The notes under the pieces were generated by a model. It saw nothing but the letters and a program-made list of their open reading frames with translations. It made no database searches and was not told the DNA's origin. Made by a program: the position numbers and the translations under genes. A DNA stretch of 64,000 nt, taken from NCBI GenBank assembly GCA_016721425.1, contig JADKID010000042.1:1-64000 (forward strand). The letters run 5' to 3'. The stretch comes from Bryobacterales bacterium. GTDB taxonomy: Bacteria; Acidobacteriota; Terriglobia; Bryobacterales; Bryobacteraceae. Each line of letters starts with the position of its first letter. The first letter of the stretch is position 1. Shown here in pieces: positions 8,593 to 16,483 of this stretch.

Positions 8593-9810
8593 ATGGCTGG
8601 CGGCCCCTTCCACGTCCTCAGGCATCGCAACTTTCGGCTCTACGCCGGCGGCATGGCCGTCTCGCTGGCCGGCACCGCCATGCAGCAGCTCGCCCAGAGC
8701 TGGCTCATCTACCGCCTCACCCACTCCGAATGGCTCCTCGGCCTCACCTGGTTCTGCGCCAACGCCCCCATCCTCCTGCTGAGCCCCATCACCGGCGTCA
8801 TTGCCGATCGCTTCCCCCGCCGCCGCATCGTCATGCTCGCCCAAACCGCCGCCATGCTCCAGGCCGTCGTCCTCGCCACACTCACCCTCACCGGTCACGT
8901 CCAGATCTGGCACGTCCTCACCCTTGCCACTCTCCTCGGCATCGCCAACGCCTTCGATATCCCCGCCCGCCAGTCTCTCTTCATCCACCTGGTGGGCAAG
9001 GAGGATCTCATCGGCGCCATCAGCCTCAACTCCGCCACCTTCAACTCCGCCCGCGTCGTCGGACCTTCGCTCGCCGGCCTCCTCGTCGCCCGCTTCGGCG
9101 AGGGCCCCTGCTTCGCCCTCAACGCCGCCAGCTTCCTCGCCGTCATCGGCAGCCTGCTCGCCATGCGCGTCCAGGAAGCGCCCGCCCCGCCTTCGGCCGA
9201 ATCACCCCTCCAGCGCCTGCGCTCCGGCTTCCACTACGCCTGGCACACGCGCGCCGTCCGCGTCCTGTTGCTCACCGCCGGCGCCATCAGCCTCGCCGCC
9301 GCGCCCGGCATCGCGCTGGCACCCATCTTCGCCGACGCCATCTTCCACCGCGGCTCGCCCGGTCTCGGTCTGCTCACCGCCGCGCTCGGCGCCGGCGCCA
9401 TCCTCGGCACCCTCAACCTCGCCGTCAGCCGCGGCGCCTCCAGCCTCTACTTCGTCATCCTCACCGCCGCTGCCGGCACCGGCATCGGCACCCTCGCCTT
9501 CGCCTGGTCCCCGCTCTTCCCCCTCTCCCTCGCCATCATGACTGTCGTCGGCGCCTCGCAGTTCCGCCTGAACGCCTCCACCAACACCGCCATCCAAACC
9601 CGCATCGACGACGCCTACCGCGGCCGCGTCATGGGCCTCTTCTCCATGATGGTGGTGGGCATGTTCCCCGTCGGCAGCCTCCTCGCCGGCGCCCTCGCCA
9701 CCATCGCCGGCGCCCGTTGGACCGCAACTCTTGGCGGATTGGCGAGTCTTATGGCCGCCGCTTACGTCTATTCTGAAAGAAGGACTCTCCGCTCTTGGCT
9801 CGAACCCTAA
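8593..9810 (+). CDS. MFS transporter, probable drug/siderophore exporter
   Basis: This 405-aa protein has about 12 hydrophobic helices and begins with the FHVLRHRNFRLYAGGMAVS segment typical of EntS/DHA3-type exporters. The MFS loop-2/3 signature is present as GVIADRFPRRRIVM at about residues 74-87, and helix 4-5 carries FDIPARQSLFIHLVGKEDL, the DHA3 subgroup block. Such proteins are proton-driven exporters in the inner membrane; the substrate is not predictable here. The gene ends 16 nt inside the next ORF (9795), so translation is probably coupled to the metallopeptidase. ATG 8593 follows CATGAACC without a clear Shine-Dalgarno. Confidence 0.85.
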   Translation: MAGGPFHVLRHRNFRLYAGGMAVSLAGTAMQQLAQSWLIYRLTHSEWLLGLTWFCANAPILLLSPITGVIADRFPRRRIVMLAQTAAMLQAVVLATLTLTGHVQIWHVLTLATLLGIANAFDIPARQSLFIHLVGKEDLIGAISLNSATFNSARVVGPSLAGLLVARFGEGPCFALNAASFLAVIGSLLAMRVQEAPAPPSAESPLQRLRSGFHYAWHTRAVRVLLLTAGAISLAAAPGIALAPIFADAIFHRGSPGLGLLTAALGAGAILGTLNLAVSRGASSLYFVILTAAAGTGIGTLAFAWSPLFPLSLAIMTVVGASQFRLNASTNTAIQTRIDDAYRGRVMGLFSMMVVGMFPVGSLLAGALATIAGARWTATLGGLASLMAAAYVYSERRTLRSWLEP

Positions 9811-11033
9811 CCGCTCTCTTCGCTCTACTCCTGCCCTGGCAACTCTTCGCCCAGGCCCCCGACGCCGCGCTCATCAAACGGATGACCACGGAGATCGCCG
9901 ACATCACCGGCCTCGCCGTCAAACGGCCCGTCCCCTTCGAGATGATCTCCCGCGCCGGTTGGAAACAGTGGGTCAACGACGAGATCACCCTCACCGTCAA
10001 GCCCGAAGAGATCCGCATCGAGGAACTCGTCCTTCGACGCTTCGGCCTCATCCCCGCCGATTACGATCTGCGCCAGGCCACCGTCGATCTGCTGGGCGAG
10101 CAGGCCGCCGCCGTCTATGACCATCGCCGCAAGCGCATGCTCTTTGTCGAAGGCGCCGCCGAAGGCGCCATGGAGGAGGCCGTGCTCATCCACGAACTCT
10201 CCCACGCCGTCGCCGATCAGCATTACGACATGAAGCGCTTCCTCGAAAAAGGGCCGAAATCCGACGAGGCCCAAACCGCCCGCATGGCCGTCGTCGAGGG
10301 CCAGGCCATGTGGATCATGCTGGAGTCGCAGATGCGCAAAATGGGCACCTCCCTCAAGGGCAACTCCGCTGCGCTCGATCTCATGCTGCCCAGCATGGGC
10401 AAGCTGGCCGCCGATTCCTACCCCATCTTCACCAAGGCGCCCCTCTACCTGCGCGAGACTCTGCTCTTCCCCTACACCGCCGGCCTGCTCTTTCAACAGG
10501 CGGTGCTCGAAAAGAACGGCAAATCCGGCTTTGCCGACGTGCTGCGCAATCCGCCGTCGTCCACCCAGCAGGTCCTCCATCCCGCCAGTTACTTCTCGGC
10601 CACCCAGCCTGCGCGGCCGCCCGTCCCCCCATTGGCCAACCTCAAGGAGTTCAACAAGCTCACCAGCGGCTCCATCGGCGAACTGGATTTCCAGATCCTG
10701 CTCCAGCAGTATGTCGGCGAACCGGATTCCCGCGCCACCGCGCCCAAACTGTTGGGCGGCCTGTTCGATCTCCTCGAACACAAGAAGGAGAAGTATGCTG
10801 TTCTGCGGTGGAGCGCGGAATGGGATTCGCCGGAAACCGCCCGCGCGTTCCTTGCCCAATATCAGAAGGTGCTGCGAGGCAAGTCCAAACTAATCGAGCT
10901 CACACAGGATACACCCGCCCGGCTCGCCGGACATAACGAGCATGGCGACTTTCTCATCACTCTCGAATCGGCCCGCATCACCGGGCTGGAAGGCTTGAAA
11001 CGCACCGAACCCGCAGGCCGTCCTGCGCTATAG
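9795..11033 (+). CDS. Secreted HExxH zinc metallopeptidase-like protein
   Basis: A TTG start overlaps the end of the MFS gene by 16 nt. The signal peptide (TALFALLLPWQLFAQA) is followed by an export-type protein of 412 aa. HELSH at residues 133-137 in EAVLIHELSHAVADQHYD is a zinc-binding HExxH; E168 in VVEGQAM could be the third ligand, as in gluzincin-like folds. The arrangement is familiar from uncharacterised acidobacterial proteins. A periplasmic peptidase role is therefore likely but the substrate is unknown. It ends in TAGTG, where the stop overlaps the GTG start of the next gene, so genes 9795-12995 probably form one operon. Confidence 0.7.
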   Translation: MARTLTALFALLLPWQLFAQAPDAALIKRMTTEIADITGLAVKRPVPFEMISRAGWKQWVNDEITLTVKPEEIRIEELVLRRFGLIPADYDLRQATVDLLGEQAAAVYDHRRKRMLFVEGAAEGAMEEAVLIHELSHAVADQHYDMKRFLEKGPKSDEAQTARMAVVEGQAMWIMLESQMRKMGTSLKGNSAALDLMLPSMGKLAADSYPIFTKAPLYLRETLLFPYTAGLLFQQAVLEKNGKSGFADVLRNPPSSTQQVLHPASYFSATQPARPPVPPLANLKEFNKLTSGSIGELDFQILLQQYVGEPDSRATAPKLLGGLFDLLEHKKEKYAVLRWSAEWDSPETARAFLAQYQKVLRGKSKLIELTQDTPARLAGHNEHGDFLITLESARITGLEGLKRTEPAGRPAL

Positions 11034-11617
11034 TGAAGAATTCCCAGATTATGATCAACCGTCGAACCTTTGTTGGCTTGGGCGCCGGCGCCGCCCTTGG
11101 CAGCCTCGATTTGAGCGCCCAGATGAAGACCGGCAAGCCCGCCCCCGAGCTGGTGATCTCACTGAATAGCGGTGAGCAGCTACTGCTTAGCAAGCTCAAG
11201 GGCAAGGTCGTGGTGCTGGAGGTGCTCCTCACCACCTGCCCCCACTGCCAGAAATGCTCTGCCACTATGCAGAAACTCTATGCCGAGATGCGCGGCGCTT
11301 TCCAGCCCGTCGGCACCGCGATCAACCCCGACGACATGGGCCAGGCGCGGATGATGATTCCGCAGTATGTTTCCAGCCTCGGCCTCAAGTTCCCGGTCGG
11401 CTGGACACCGCGCGAGATGGTCTACAAGTGGCTCGACGCCGATACCAACAAAGGCCCCATCTACTTCCCGCAGGTGGTAGTCATCGATAAGGCGGGCATC
11501 GTCCGGAGCCATCACCCGGCCACCGATCAGAAGTTCTTTGAGAACGAAGAGGCCCATCTCCGCGAAGAGATCAGCCTGCTGATCGGCGCCCCCGCCGGCG
11601 CCAGGAAAGGCAGCTAA
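11033..11617 (+). CDS. TlpA-like thioredoxin-fold protein, Tat-exported
   Basis: Near the N-terminus MINRRTFVGLGAGAALG is a twin-arginine signal with RRTFVGL. The thioredoxin fold follows: GKPAPELVISLNSGE, LKGKVVVLEVLLTTCPHCQKC (active site CPHC with a third Cys three residues on), and a cis-Pro region at YFPQVVVIDKAG. TlpA/ResA-type proteins reduce or oxidise periplasmic disulfides or support cytochrome c maturation. The GTG at 11033 overlaps the upstream stop (TAGTG); ATG 11051 is the alternative and starts right before the Tat motif. It is followed 4 nt later by a second TlpA-like gene. The usual WCxxC tryptophan is replaced by Thr. Confidence 0.8.
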   Translation: MKNSQIMINRRTFVGLGAGAALGSLDLSAQMKTGKPAPELVISLNSGEQLLLSKLKGKVVVLEVLLTTCPHCQKCSATMQKLYAEMRGAFQPVGTAINPDDMGQARMMIPQYVSSLGLKFPVGWTPREMVYKWLDADTNKGPIYFPQVVVIDKAGIVRSHHPATDQKFFENEEAHLREEISLLIGAPAGARKGS

Positions 11618-11621
11618 TCCC

Positions 11622-12179
11622 ATGCGCATCCTCCTCTCCACTCTGCTTGCCCTCAGCGTTCTCGCCCCTCTCCAGGCCGCCGATGTGCCGCGCCCGGCCA
11701 CCGAAATCAAGTTCATCTCTCAGACCGGCGAGACCATTCGCCTCAGCGAACTCAAGGGCAAGGTCGTCATCATCGAGTTCCTGCTCACCCACTGCCCCAG
11801 TTGCAAGAGCTCCGCGCGCCTGCTGGGCAACCTCCAGCGCCAATACGATGCCAAGGGCGTACGCGTCATCGGCCTGGCCATCGATGCGGGCGCCGGCCCC
11901 AAGATCCCCGGCTTTGTCCAGGAAGCCAACGCCACGTTCCCCATCGGCGTCATGGAACACTCCAAGGCTCAGGAGTTCCTGCAGTTCCCCTCGATTGTGC
12001 AGATGATGATGCCGCGCATCGCCATCGTCGACAAAAAGGGCATGATCCGCGAGCAGCACGGCGCCGACGAGCCGTGGATGTCGCCGGCCATGGAAGAGAC
12101 CAATATCCGCAAGGTCATCGACAAACTGCTGGCCGAGCCCGCCTCCGCCGCCGTCAAGAAAGCCGCCCCCAAGAAGTAA
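11622..12179 (+). CDS. TlpA-like thioredoxin-fold protein, Sec-exported
   Basis: This 185-aa protein has a Sec signal peptide (ILLSTLLALSVLAPLQA) and the same fold as its upstream neighbour: LSELKGKVVIIEFLLTHCPSC contains a CPSC active site, again without the usual preceding Trp, and MMPRIAIVDKKGMIREQH carries the cis-Pro strand. The C-terminus is Ala/Lys-rich (AAVKKAAPKK). It is a diverged tandem paralogue of the 11033 product, differing in export route. A periplasmic thiol-redox role is likely; partner proteins are not identifiable. It lies 4 nt from both neighbours, consistent with one transcript. Confidence 0.8.
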   Translation: MRILLSTLLALSVLAPLQAADVPRPATEIKFISQTGETIRLSELKGKVVIIEFLLTHCPSCKSSARLLGNLQRQYDAKGVRVIGLAIDAGAGPKIPGFVQEANATFPIGVMEHSKAQEFLQFPSIVQMMMPRIAIVDKKGMIREQHGADEPWMSPAMEETNIRKVIDKLLAEPASAAVKKAAPKK

Positions 12180-12182
12180 TTC

Positions 12183-12995
12183 ATGCGCACTGTTCTGCTG
12201 CTCGTCTCCGCCGCCTCGCTGGTCTTCGCTCAGGCGCCCAACACGCTCACTCCCGCCGAAAAGGCCGCCGGCTGGCAATTGCTCTTCGACGGCCAATCGA
12301 TGAAGGGCTGGCAGCCCACCGCCGCCGGCGCCTGGTCGATTGAGGACGGCTGTCTGAAATCGCTTAGCAAGCCGGTGCTCCGCGAGGACCTGATCTCCAA
12401 CGGGACCTTCGGCGATTTCGAGCTGACGTTCGAATGGAAAGTGGCGCCGGGCTCCAACAGCGGAGTGAAGTACAAAATTCAGGACGCCGTCCTGGTGGAC
12501 GATCACCAACTACCCAACAGGATGCCCTTTGAGCAGCAGGTGGCCTACTTCCTGAAGACCCGTAGCGCAAAGAAGGAGCTCGTCAAGCCGGGCTCGGATG
12601 CGCAAGTTTATCCCGTGGCCTTTGAGTATCAGGTGATCGACGACGGGAAGCACCCGGACGCCGTCCGCAACGCTTCCAGCCGTGCTGGCGCGCTTTACCG
12701 CATGGCCGCCCCCAGCCAGGCCGCCGCCAAACCGGTGGGCGAGTTCAACCAGGGCCGCATCGTGCTACGCGGCAAGCATGTGCAGCACTTCCTGAATGGG
12801 ATCAAGGTGGTGGAGATCGATCTGGACGCCCCGCAGGTGCGCGCCAGCATTGAACAGCGCTGGGCCGCCGGCAATCCCGTGCGGGATCTGCTCTTGAATA
12901 TGCCCAAGGCGATGACGCCGGTTGCCATCCAGCATCACAATGATGTCGCCTGGTATCGCAACGTCAAAATCCGGCCGCTCGCCGCGGCGAAGTAG
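12183..12995 (+). CDS. DUF1080 (3-keto-disaccharide hydrolase-type) secreted protein
   Basis: The 270-aa protein has a signal peptide (MRTVLLLVSAASLVFAQA) and a single concanavalin-like beta-sandwich of the DUF1080 family: GWQLLFDGQSMKGWQP, WSIEDGCLKS, then FGDFELTFEWKVAPGSNSGVKYK and the C-terminal VRDLLLNMPKAMTPVAIQHH. Known members hydrolyse 3-keto-glycosides, often beside Gfo/Idh/MocA oxidoreductases that make the 3-keto sugar. In this window those oxidoreductases are encoded at 21-24 and 58-59 kb rather than adjacent. It is the last gene of the 8593-12995 cluster and ends just before the tRNA promoter. Confidence 0.85.
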   Translation: MRTVLLLVSAASLVFAQAPNTLTPAEKAAGWQLLFDGQSMKGWQPTAAGAWSIEDGCLKSLSKPVLREDLISNGTFGDFELTFEWKVAPGSNSGVKYKIQDAVLVDDHQLPNRMPFEQQVAYFLKTRSAKKELVKPGSDAQVYPVAFEYQVIDDGKHPDAVRNASSRAGALYRMAAPSQAAAKPVGEFNQGRIVLRGKHVQHFLNGIKVVEIDLDAPQVRASIEQRWAAGNPVRDLLLNMPKAMTPVAIQHHNDVAWYRNVKIRPLAAAK

Positions 12996-12997
12996 GT

Positions 12998-13003
12998 TAT
13001 AAT
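12998..13003 (+). promoter_or_regulatory. -10 box of the tRNA-Arg promoter
   Basis: TATAAT ends 11 nt before the tRNA 5' end, right for a tRNA promoter. The -35 region overlaps the end of the DUF1080 gene and shows no good TTGACA. Confidence 0.6.
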
Positions 13004-13014
13004 CAAGCTATTGG

Positions 13015-13091
13015 GCGCCCGTAGCTCAGCTGGATAGAGCGCTTGCCTCCGGAGCAAGAGGTCGCAAGTTCGAATCTTGCCGGGCGTACCA
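13015..13091 (+). tRNA. tRNA-Arg (anticodon CCG)
   Basis: A complete cloverleaf: acceptor GCGCCCG/CGGGCGT, D-arm GCTC..GAGC, anticodon stem CTTGC/GCAAG with loop CTCCGGA (anticodon CCG, reading CGG), and T-loop TTCGAAT. The discriminator base is A and CCA is encoded. The first acceptor pair is G-U rather than G-C. It has its own -10 box and a downstream terminator. Confidence 0.97.
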
Positions 13092-13113
13092 CAGAATTTA
13101 GTCTCCCTCCTCT

Positions 13114-13143
13114 AAAGAGGCCTCGCCGCTGAGGCCTCTTTTT
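13114..13143 (+). terminator. Rho-independent terminator after tRNA-Arg
   Basis: AAAGAGGCCTC pairs with GAGGCCTCTTT around GCCGCT, with a five-T run at 13139-13143. It ends 6 nt before the stop codon of the convergent small ORF. Confidence 0.9.
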
Positions 13144-13149
13144 GTTGGC

Positions 13150-13335
13150 CTATGCCGCCAGTTGCCGCCCTGTTGGACATGCGGACCGCACAACAAATAG
13201 CGGCTGCCGTTCATAGCCGAACGACTTGAGACCCTGCGCGATCCCTGCCAGGGTCGCCCGCTTGTAGGCGCTATCCGGCCACGCCGCCACGCAGTTGAGC
13301 CGGTTCAACTCCATCTCGATCCATCTGGAGTACAT
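13150..13335 (-). CDS. Small hypothetical protein (61 aa)
   Basis: ATG at 13335 has GAGGAG about 7 nt upstream on the minus strand, which decides this start over the upstream TTG at 13377. The product, beginning MYSRWIEMELNRLNCVA, is slightly hydrophobic without a clear transmembrane helix or signal peptide. It carries four Cys/Trp positions but no recognised motif. It converges on the tRNA terminator, whose hairpin could also serve it. I do not recognise a family, and a chance ORF is possible. Confidence 0.4.
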   Translation of the reverse strand: MYSRWIEMELNRLNCVAAWPDSAYKRATLAGIAQGLKSFGYERQPLFVVRSACPTGRQLAA

Positions 13336-13482
13336 CTTCTTCTCCTCACGCCATAGGAGCAGCAAGCGGGTCGCCAATTGACCTAAACCATTGGAAGAAT
13401 AGTACTGGACGCGGATCTTCGCCAGGGAGAAGAAAAAGCGGCGGCTGGTCTCAATCTGAGACGAGCGTCCGGAATGATGCGC

Positions 13483-14154
13483 TCACCGGATGTCGATGCC
13501 CAGCAGTGGCGCAAAGGCTAGAGCCTGGGCCATGTCCACAATGGCGCCCTGGAGATCGGCCGCCTCCAGCCGCATTCCATCCACAACGGAGCCGCGCAGA
13601 TCCGTCCCCGCCAGCTTCGCCTTGGTCATCTCCACGTTGAGCAGGCGGCAATCTCTGAACACACAACCGCGCAGGTCGGCGTCATGGAAGTCGGCGTCCT
13701 GGAAGTCGCAGTTGACGAACTCGCAGTGCTCAAACCGGGAGAAGCGAAACTGGCTGTAACGCTGGTCTCCGCCGGAGATCAAAAGGCTTTGCCAGGACGT
13801 TTCACCGAGGCGCAGGCCGGTCATGCGGCAGCCCACCAGTTCCACGCGGACGGCCGTCAGCGACGTGAGCTCCACATTGGCCAGATCACATTCGGTGAAA
13901 CGGACGTCCTTCCATTTGCCCGTGCGGATGACGGCGCGCGGCAAGGCCACACGCTCAAAGGCGCAGCTTTCCAGGCGCAGCCTGTGGAGCACGAGGTCCT
14001 CGATTTGCCCGCCACTGACGAGCTGATCCATTACCTCCACATCGCCGCCGGGAAACAACGCTGCCGTGTCCCCGGCCGGCTCCAACCCGCGCGGCAGATC
14101 GGCCGGATCCCGCTGGCAGCCTTCCTTTTTCGCCGCCTCTCTCCTGGTCCCCAT
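13483..14154 (-). CDS. Pentapeptide-repeat protein
   Basis: The 223-aa protein has an N-terminal non-repeat part, then degenerate A(D/N)LxX repeats from about residue 90 on: FTECDLANVEL, FEHCEFVNCDFQDADFHDADLRGCVF, AKLAGTDLRGSVVDG, AADLQGAIVDMAQAL. These fold as a right-handed quadrilateral beta-helix. Family members include DNA-mimicking gyrase protectors, but most have unknown roles, and the repeats here are too degenerate to suggest a DNA mimic. ATG 14154 is preferred; an in-frame GTG lies 5 codons upstream. It is divergent from the FG-GAP gene at 14191 with only 36 bp between. Confidence 0.8.
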   Translation of the reverse strand: MGTRREAAKKEGCQRDPADLPRGLEPAGDTAALFPGGDVEVMDQLVSGGQIEDLVLHRLRLESCAFERVALPRAVIRTGKWKDVRFTECDLANVELTSLTAVRVELVGCRMTGLRLGETSWQSLLISGGDQRYSQFRFSRFEHCEFVNCDFQDADFHDADLRGCVFRDCRLLNVEMTKAKLAGTDLRGSVVDGMRLEAADLQGAIVDMAQALAFAPLLGIDIR

Positions 14155-14190
14155 GGTGGTCTTCTTCACTCGACCAGAGTAACCTGAAGC

Positions 14191-15327
14191 GTGCGCCTTC
14201 TGACACTCTGCCTTCTTTCCCTGACAGCCGCCTGGGCCGCCGAGCCGGCGCGCTTTACCGAACACCCCATCGCCACCGATTTGAAGGGGGGCTACCAGGT
14301 GGTGGTGGCCGACCTCAACGCCGACGGTAAACCCGATATCATCGCGCTCGGTTCCGGCATGAAGGAGCTGGTCTGGTACGAGGGTCCGGATTGGCAGCGT
14401 CATGTGCTCGCTACCGGCCAGAACCGCATGATCAATTGCACGGTGGTGCAGGTGGCAGGCCAACCGCAAATCGTGCTGGCCAGCGAGTTCGATAACGAGG
14501 CGAAGAAGAGCATCGGCCTGGTGAGCGTGCTGACGCCGGGAACCAACGTGCGACAGCCGTGGAATGTGAAAGAGATCGATCGTCTCACCACGTCGCACCG
14601 GCTGCGGGTGGCCAATCTCGACGGGCGCGGTCCGGTGGTGGTGAATGCTCCGCTCACCGGAGCCAAGGCAGTAGGCCCCGACTATCGGGATCATGCACCG
14701 CTGGTTTACTACCGCCCCGGCGAGTGGAAGCGGGAGATGATTTCGGAGGCCAATGAAGGAGTGGTACATGGCCTGCTGGCGTTCGATTGGGACCGCGACG
14801 GGCGCGATGAGATTCTCACCGCCAGCTTCGTGGGGCTGCATCTCTACAAGTTCGGCCGGGGTGGCAAATGGACGCGGACGGAGCTGAGCAAGGGGGATCC
14901 TGCGCCGTGGCCGAAATCCGGTTCGAGTGACGTGGCCGGGGGGCACTCGAAAAAGAAGCGGTTCCTGGCGGTGATCGAATACTGGCATGGCAACCAGACC
15001 GTGATCTACCGGAAGAAGAAGCGCGCCTGGCAGCGGCAGGTGATCGACGACGCTCTGGTGGAGGGGCATACGATCCTGACGGCGGACTTCAACGGAGATG
15101 GCCGCGATGAGGTGCTGGCTGGCTTTCGCGGAAAGGGGCGGAGCGTGTTTATGTACTACGCCGATGGCGACCGCTGGACGCGCAAGATCCTCGACAACGG
15201 CGGCATCGCCGCCAATGCCTGCGCGGCTGCGGACTTGAATGGAGATGGCCGGGTGGATGTGGTTTGTATCGGCGGGGCCACGACGAACCTGAAGTGGTAT
15301 CAGAACCAGGGACCGGCGCAGCGCTGA
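14191..15327 (+). CDS. FG-GAP/VCBS-repeat secreted protein
   Basis: The 378-aa protein has a signal peptide (RLLTLCLLSLTAAWA) and at least four FG-GAP-type calcium-loop repeats: VADLNADGKPDIIALG, FDWDRDGRDEILTASF, ADFNGDGRDEVLAGF, ADLNGDGRVDVVCIGG. It is therefore a predicted beta-propeller, exported. Family members bind ligands or scaffold extracellular complexes; in soil Acidobacteria they are common without known substrates. The GTG start at 14191 directly precedes the signal peptide. The gene ends 30 bp before the convergent HATPase gene. Confidence 0.85.
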   Translation: MRLLTLCLLSLTAAWAAEPARFTEHPIATDLKGGYQVVVADLNADGKPDIIALGSGMKELVWYEGPDWQRHVLATGQNRMINCTVVQVAGQPQIVLASEFDNEAKKSIGLVSVLTPGTNVRQPWNVKEIDRLTTSHRLRVANLDGRGPVVVNAPLTGAKAVGPDYRDHAPLVYYRPGEWKREMISEANEGVVHGLLAFDWDRDGRDEILTASFVGLHLYKFGRGGKWTRTELSKGDPAPWPKSGSSDVAGGHSKKKRFLAVIEYWHGNQTVIYRKKKRAWQRQVIDDALVEGHTILTADFNGDGRDEVLAGFRGKGRSVFMYYADGDRWTRKILDNGGIAANACAAADLNGDGRVDVVCIGGATTNLKWYQNQGPAQR

Positions 15328-15357
15328 ACATGCCGGGCGGGCGCCGCGGGCTTCACC

Positions 15358-16203
15358 TCAATCGAGGTGTTTCACGAGGATGACCTCGTTGCCCGGCTCG
15401 TTGTAGATCACTTCATCCACCAGCTTCTTGGCCATCAGGATGCCGAAGCCGCCCATGCGCAGCCCGGCCTTGTCACGCGCCTCCATGTGCGCCACCGGCG
15501 ACGCCTCGGGATGCGAGACGGCGGCGTGCTCAAGCGCCGTGCGCGAAAACCCGGGACCGGGATCCTCCATGTGATAGACCAGCGCGCGCTTGCTGCGGAT
15601 ACGCGAAACGCGCACCCACTGCTCCGGATTGAGGTTGCCGCCGTGTTCGATGGCATTGATCAGCAGTTCGCGAAATGCCGTCGCGACGCCGATGCGCTCA
15701 TCGGGATCGAGATCGAACTTCATCTCCTCCATGAACTGGAGCAGGCGGTCTGCCGTCGCCAGCGTGCAGCGGATCTTCAGGGTGAGAAACTCCGGCAGCG
15801 CCGACATCACGCGGATGCAATCGTCGCAGGGCGGTTGGCGCACCGCGTTCTCCATCATGTCGCGGACGGCGCCGCTGGAGAACGGCCGGCTGAAGTAGCA
15901 GTAGGCCTTTTGCTGGAGGGCGTCAATGACGTCGGCGCTACTAGCCGCGGCATCAATGAGGATCACACGCACGCCGGGTTGCGCTTGCCGAATGGCCGCG
16001 ACGTAATCCCCCCCGCCGCCGGCGGTGGGACGCCCGTCCTCGACGACGACGAGATCAAAACGGCGCTTCCGCAGCAGAGCCAGCCCGACTTCCAGGGTGG
16101 CAGTCTGCTCCACCAACCATTCAAAGTCTTCCGACTGGCTCTCGAACAGCGGTGGCAAGTCCGGCGCGCTGCCAATCAATAGTCCGACATATGGCTCGGT
16201 CAT
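15358..16203 (-). CDS. Pseudo-receiver domain fused to an RsbW-like HATPase domain
   Basis: Residues 1-120 look like a CheY-type receiver but lack its key residues: no acidic pair after the first strand (GLLIGSA), Glu55 where the phospho-acceptor Asp should be (FDLVVVED), and Arg106 for the conserved Lys (YFSRPF). Residues 140-281 form a GHKL ATPase of the anti-sigma/RsbW type: N-box Asn183 (ELLINAIEHGG), DPGPGF at 214-219, and a GLRMGGFGI G2 box. The usual histidine-phosphotransfer domain is absent. A likely role is phosphorylation-independent sensing coupled to a serine-kinase/anti-sigma switch; a STAS antagonist is encoded at 41545. ATG 16203 lies 13 nt after a TATAAT. Confidence 0.8.
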   Translation of the reverse strand: MTEPYVGLLIGSAPDLPPLFESQSEDFEWLVEQTATLEVGLALLRKRRFDLVVVEDGRPTAGGGGDYVAAIRQAQPGVRVILIDAAASSADVIDALQQKAYCYFSRPFSSGAVRDMMENAVRQPPCDDCIRVMSALPEFLTLKIRCTLATADRLLQFMEEMKFDLDPDERIGVATAFRELLINAIEHGGNLNPEQWVRVSRIRSKRALVYHMEDPGPGFSRTALEHAAVSHPEASPVAHMEARDKAGLRMGGFGILMAKKLVDEVIYNEPGNEVILVKHLD

Positions 16204-16216
16204 GCAGATTGACTCA

Positions 16217-16222
16217 ATTATA
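16217..16222 (-). promoter_or_regulatory. Candidate -10 box for the pseudo-receiver/HATPase gene
   Basis: TATAAT on the minus strand, 13 nt before ATG 16203, predicting a very short 5' UTR. No matching -35 hexamer at 16-18 nt. Confidence 0.4.
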
Positions 16223-16483
16223 GGGCCAGAATCAATTTGCCGCTCGTGGTTTGGAAGAGGAAGTCTCCGAGTACCGGCAGACGGCATGGCAGGGGGTCTA
16301 GGTCCGCATGGCGTCTACCGGCACCAAAGAGCGCTGCAAGCCAGACTAGCTCACGATTCAAGGGGAGCCGTCCGTTTAGTGCTTGCTCGCTTCTTTAATT
16401 GTGAGGCACCGATTCGCATATATTGGGTAAAGAATTGTCAACAATGGCGAGGTCGCGGCCGGACGGTGATAGCATAGCCTCCG

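Noticed and set aside
13015..13091. tRNA as integration site of a genomic island
   Set aside because: No integrase and no repeat of the tRNA 3' end seen in the window.
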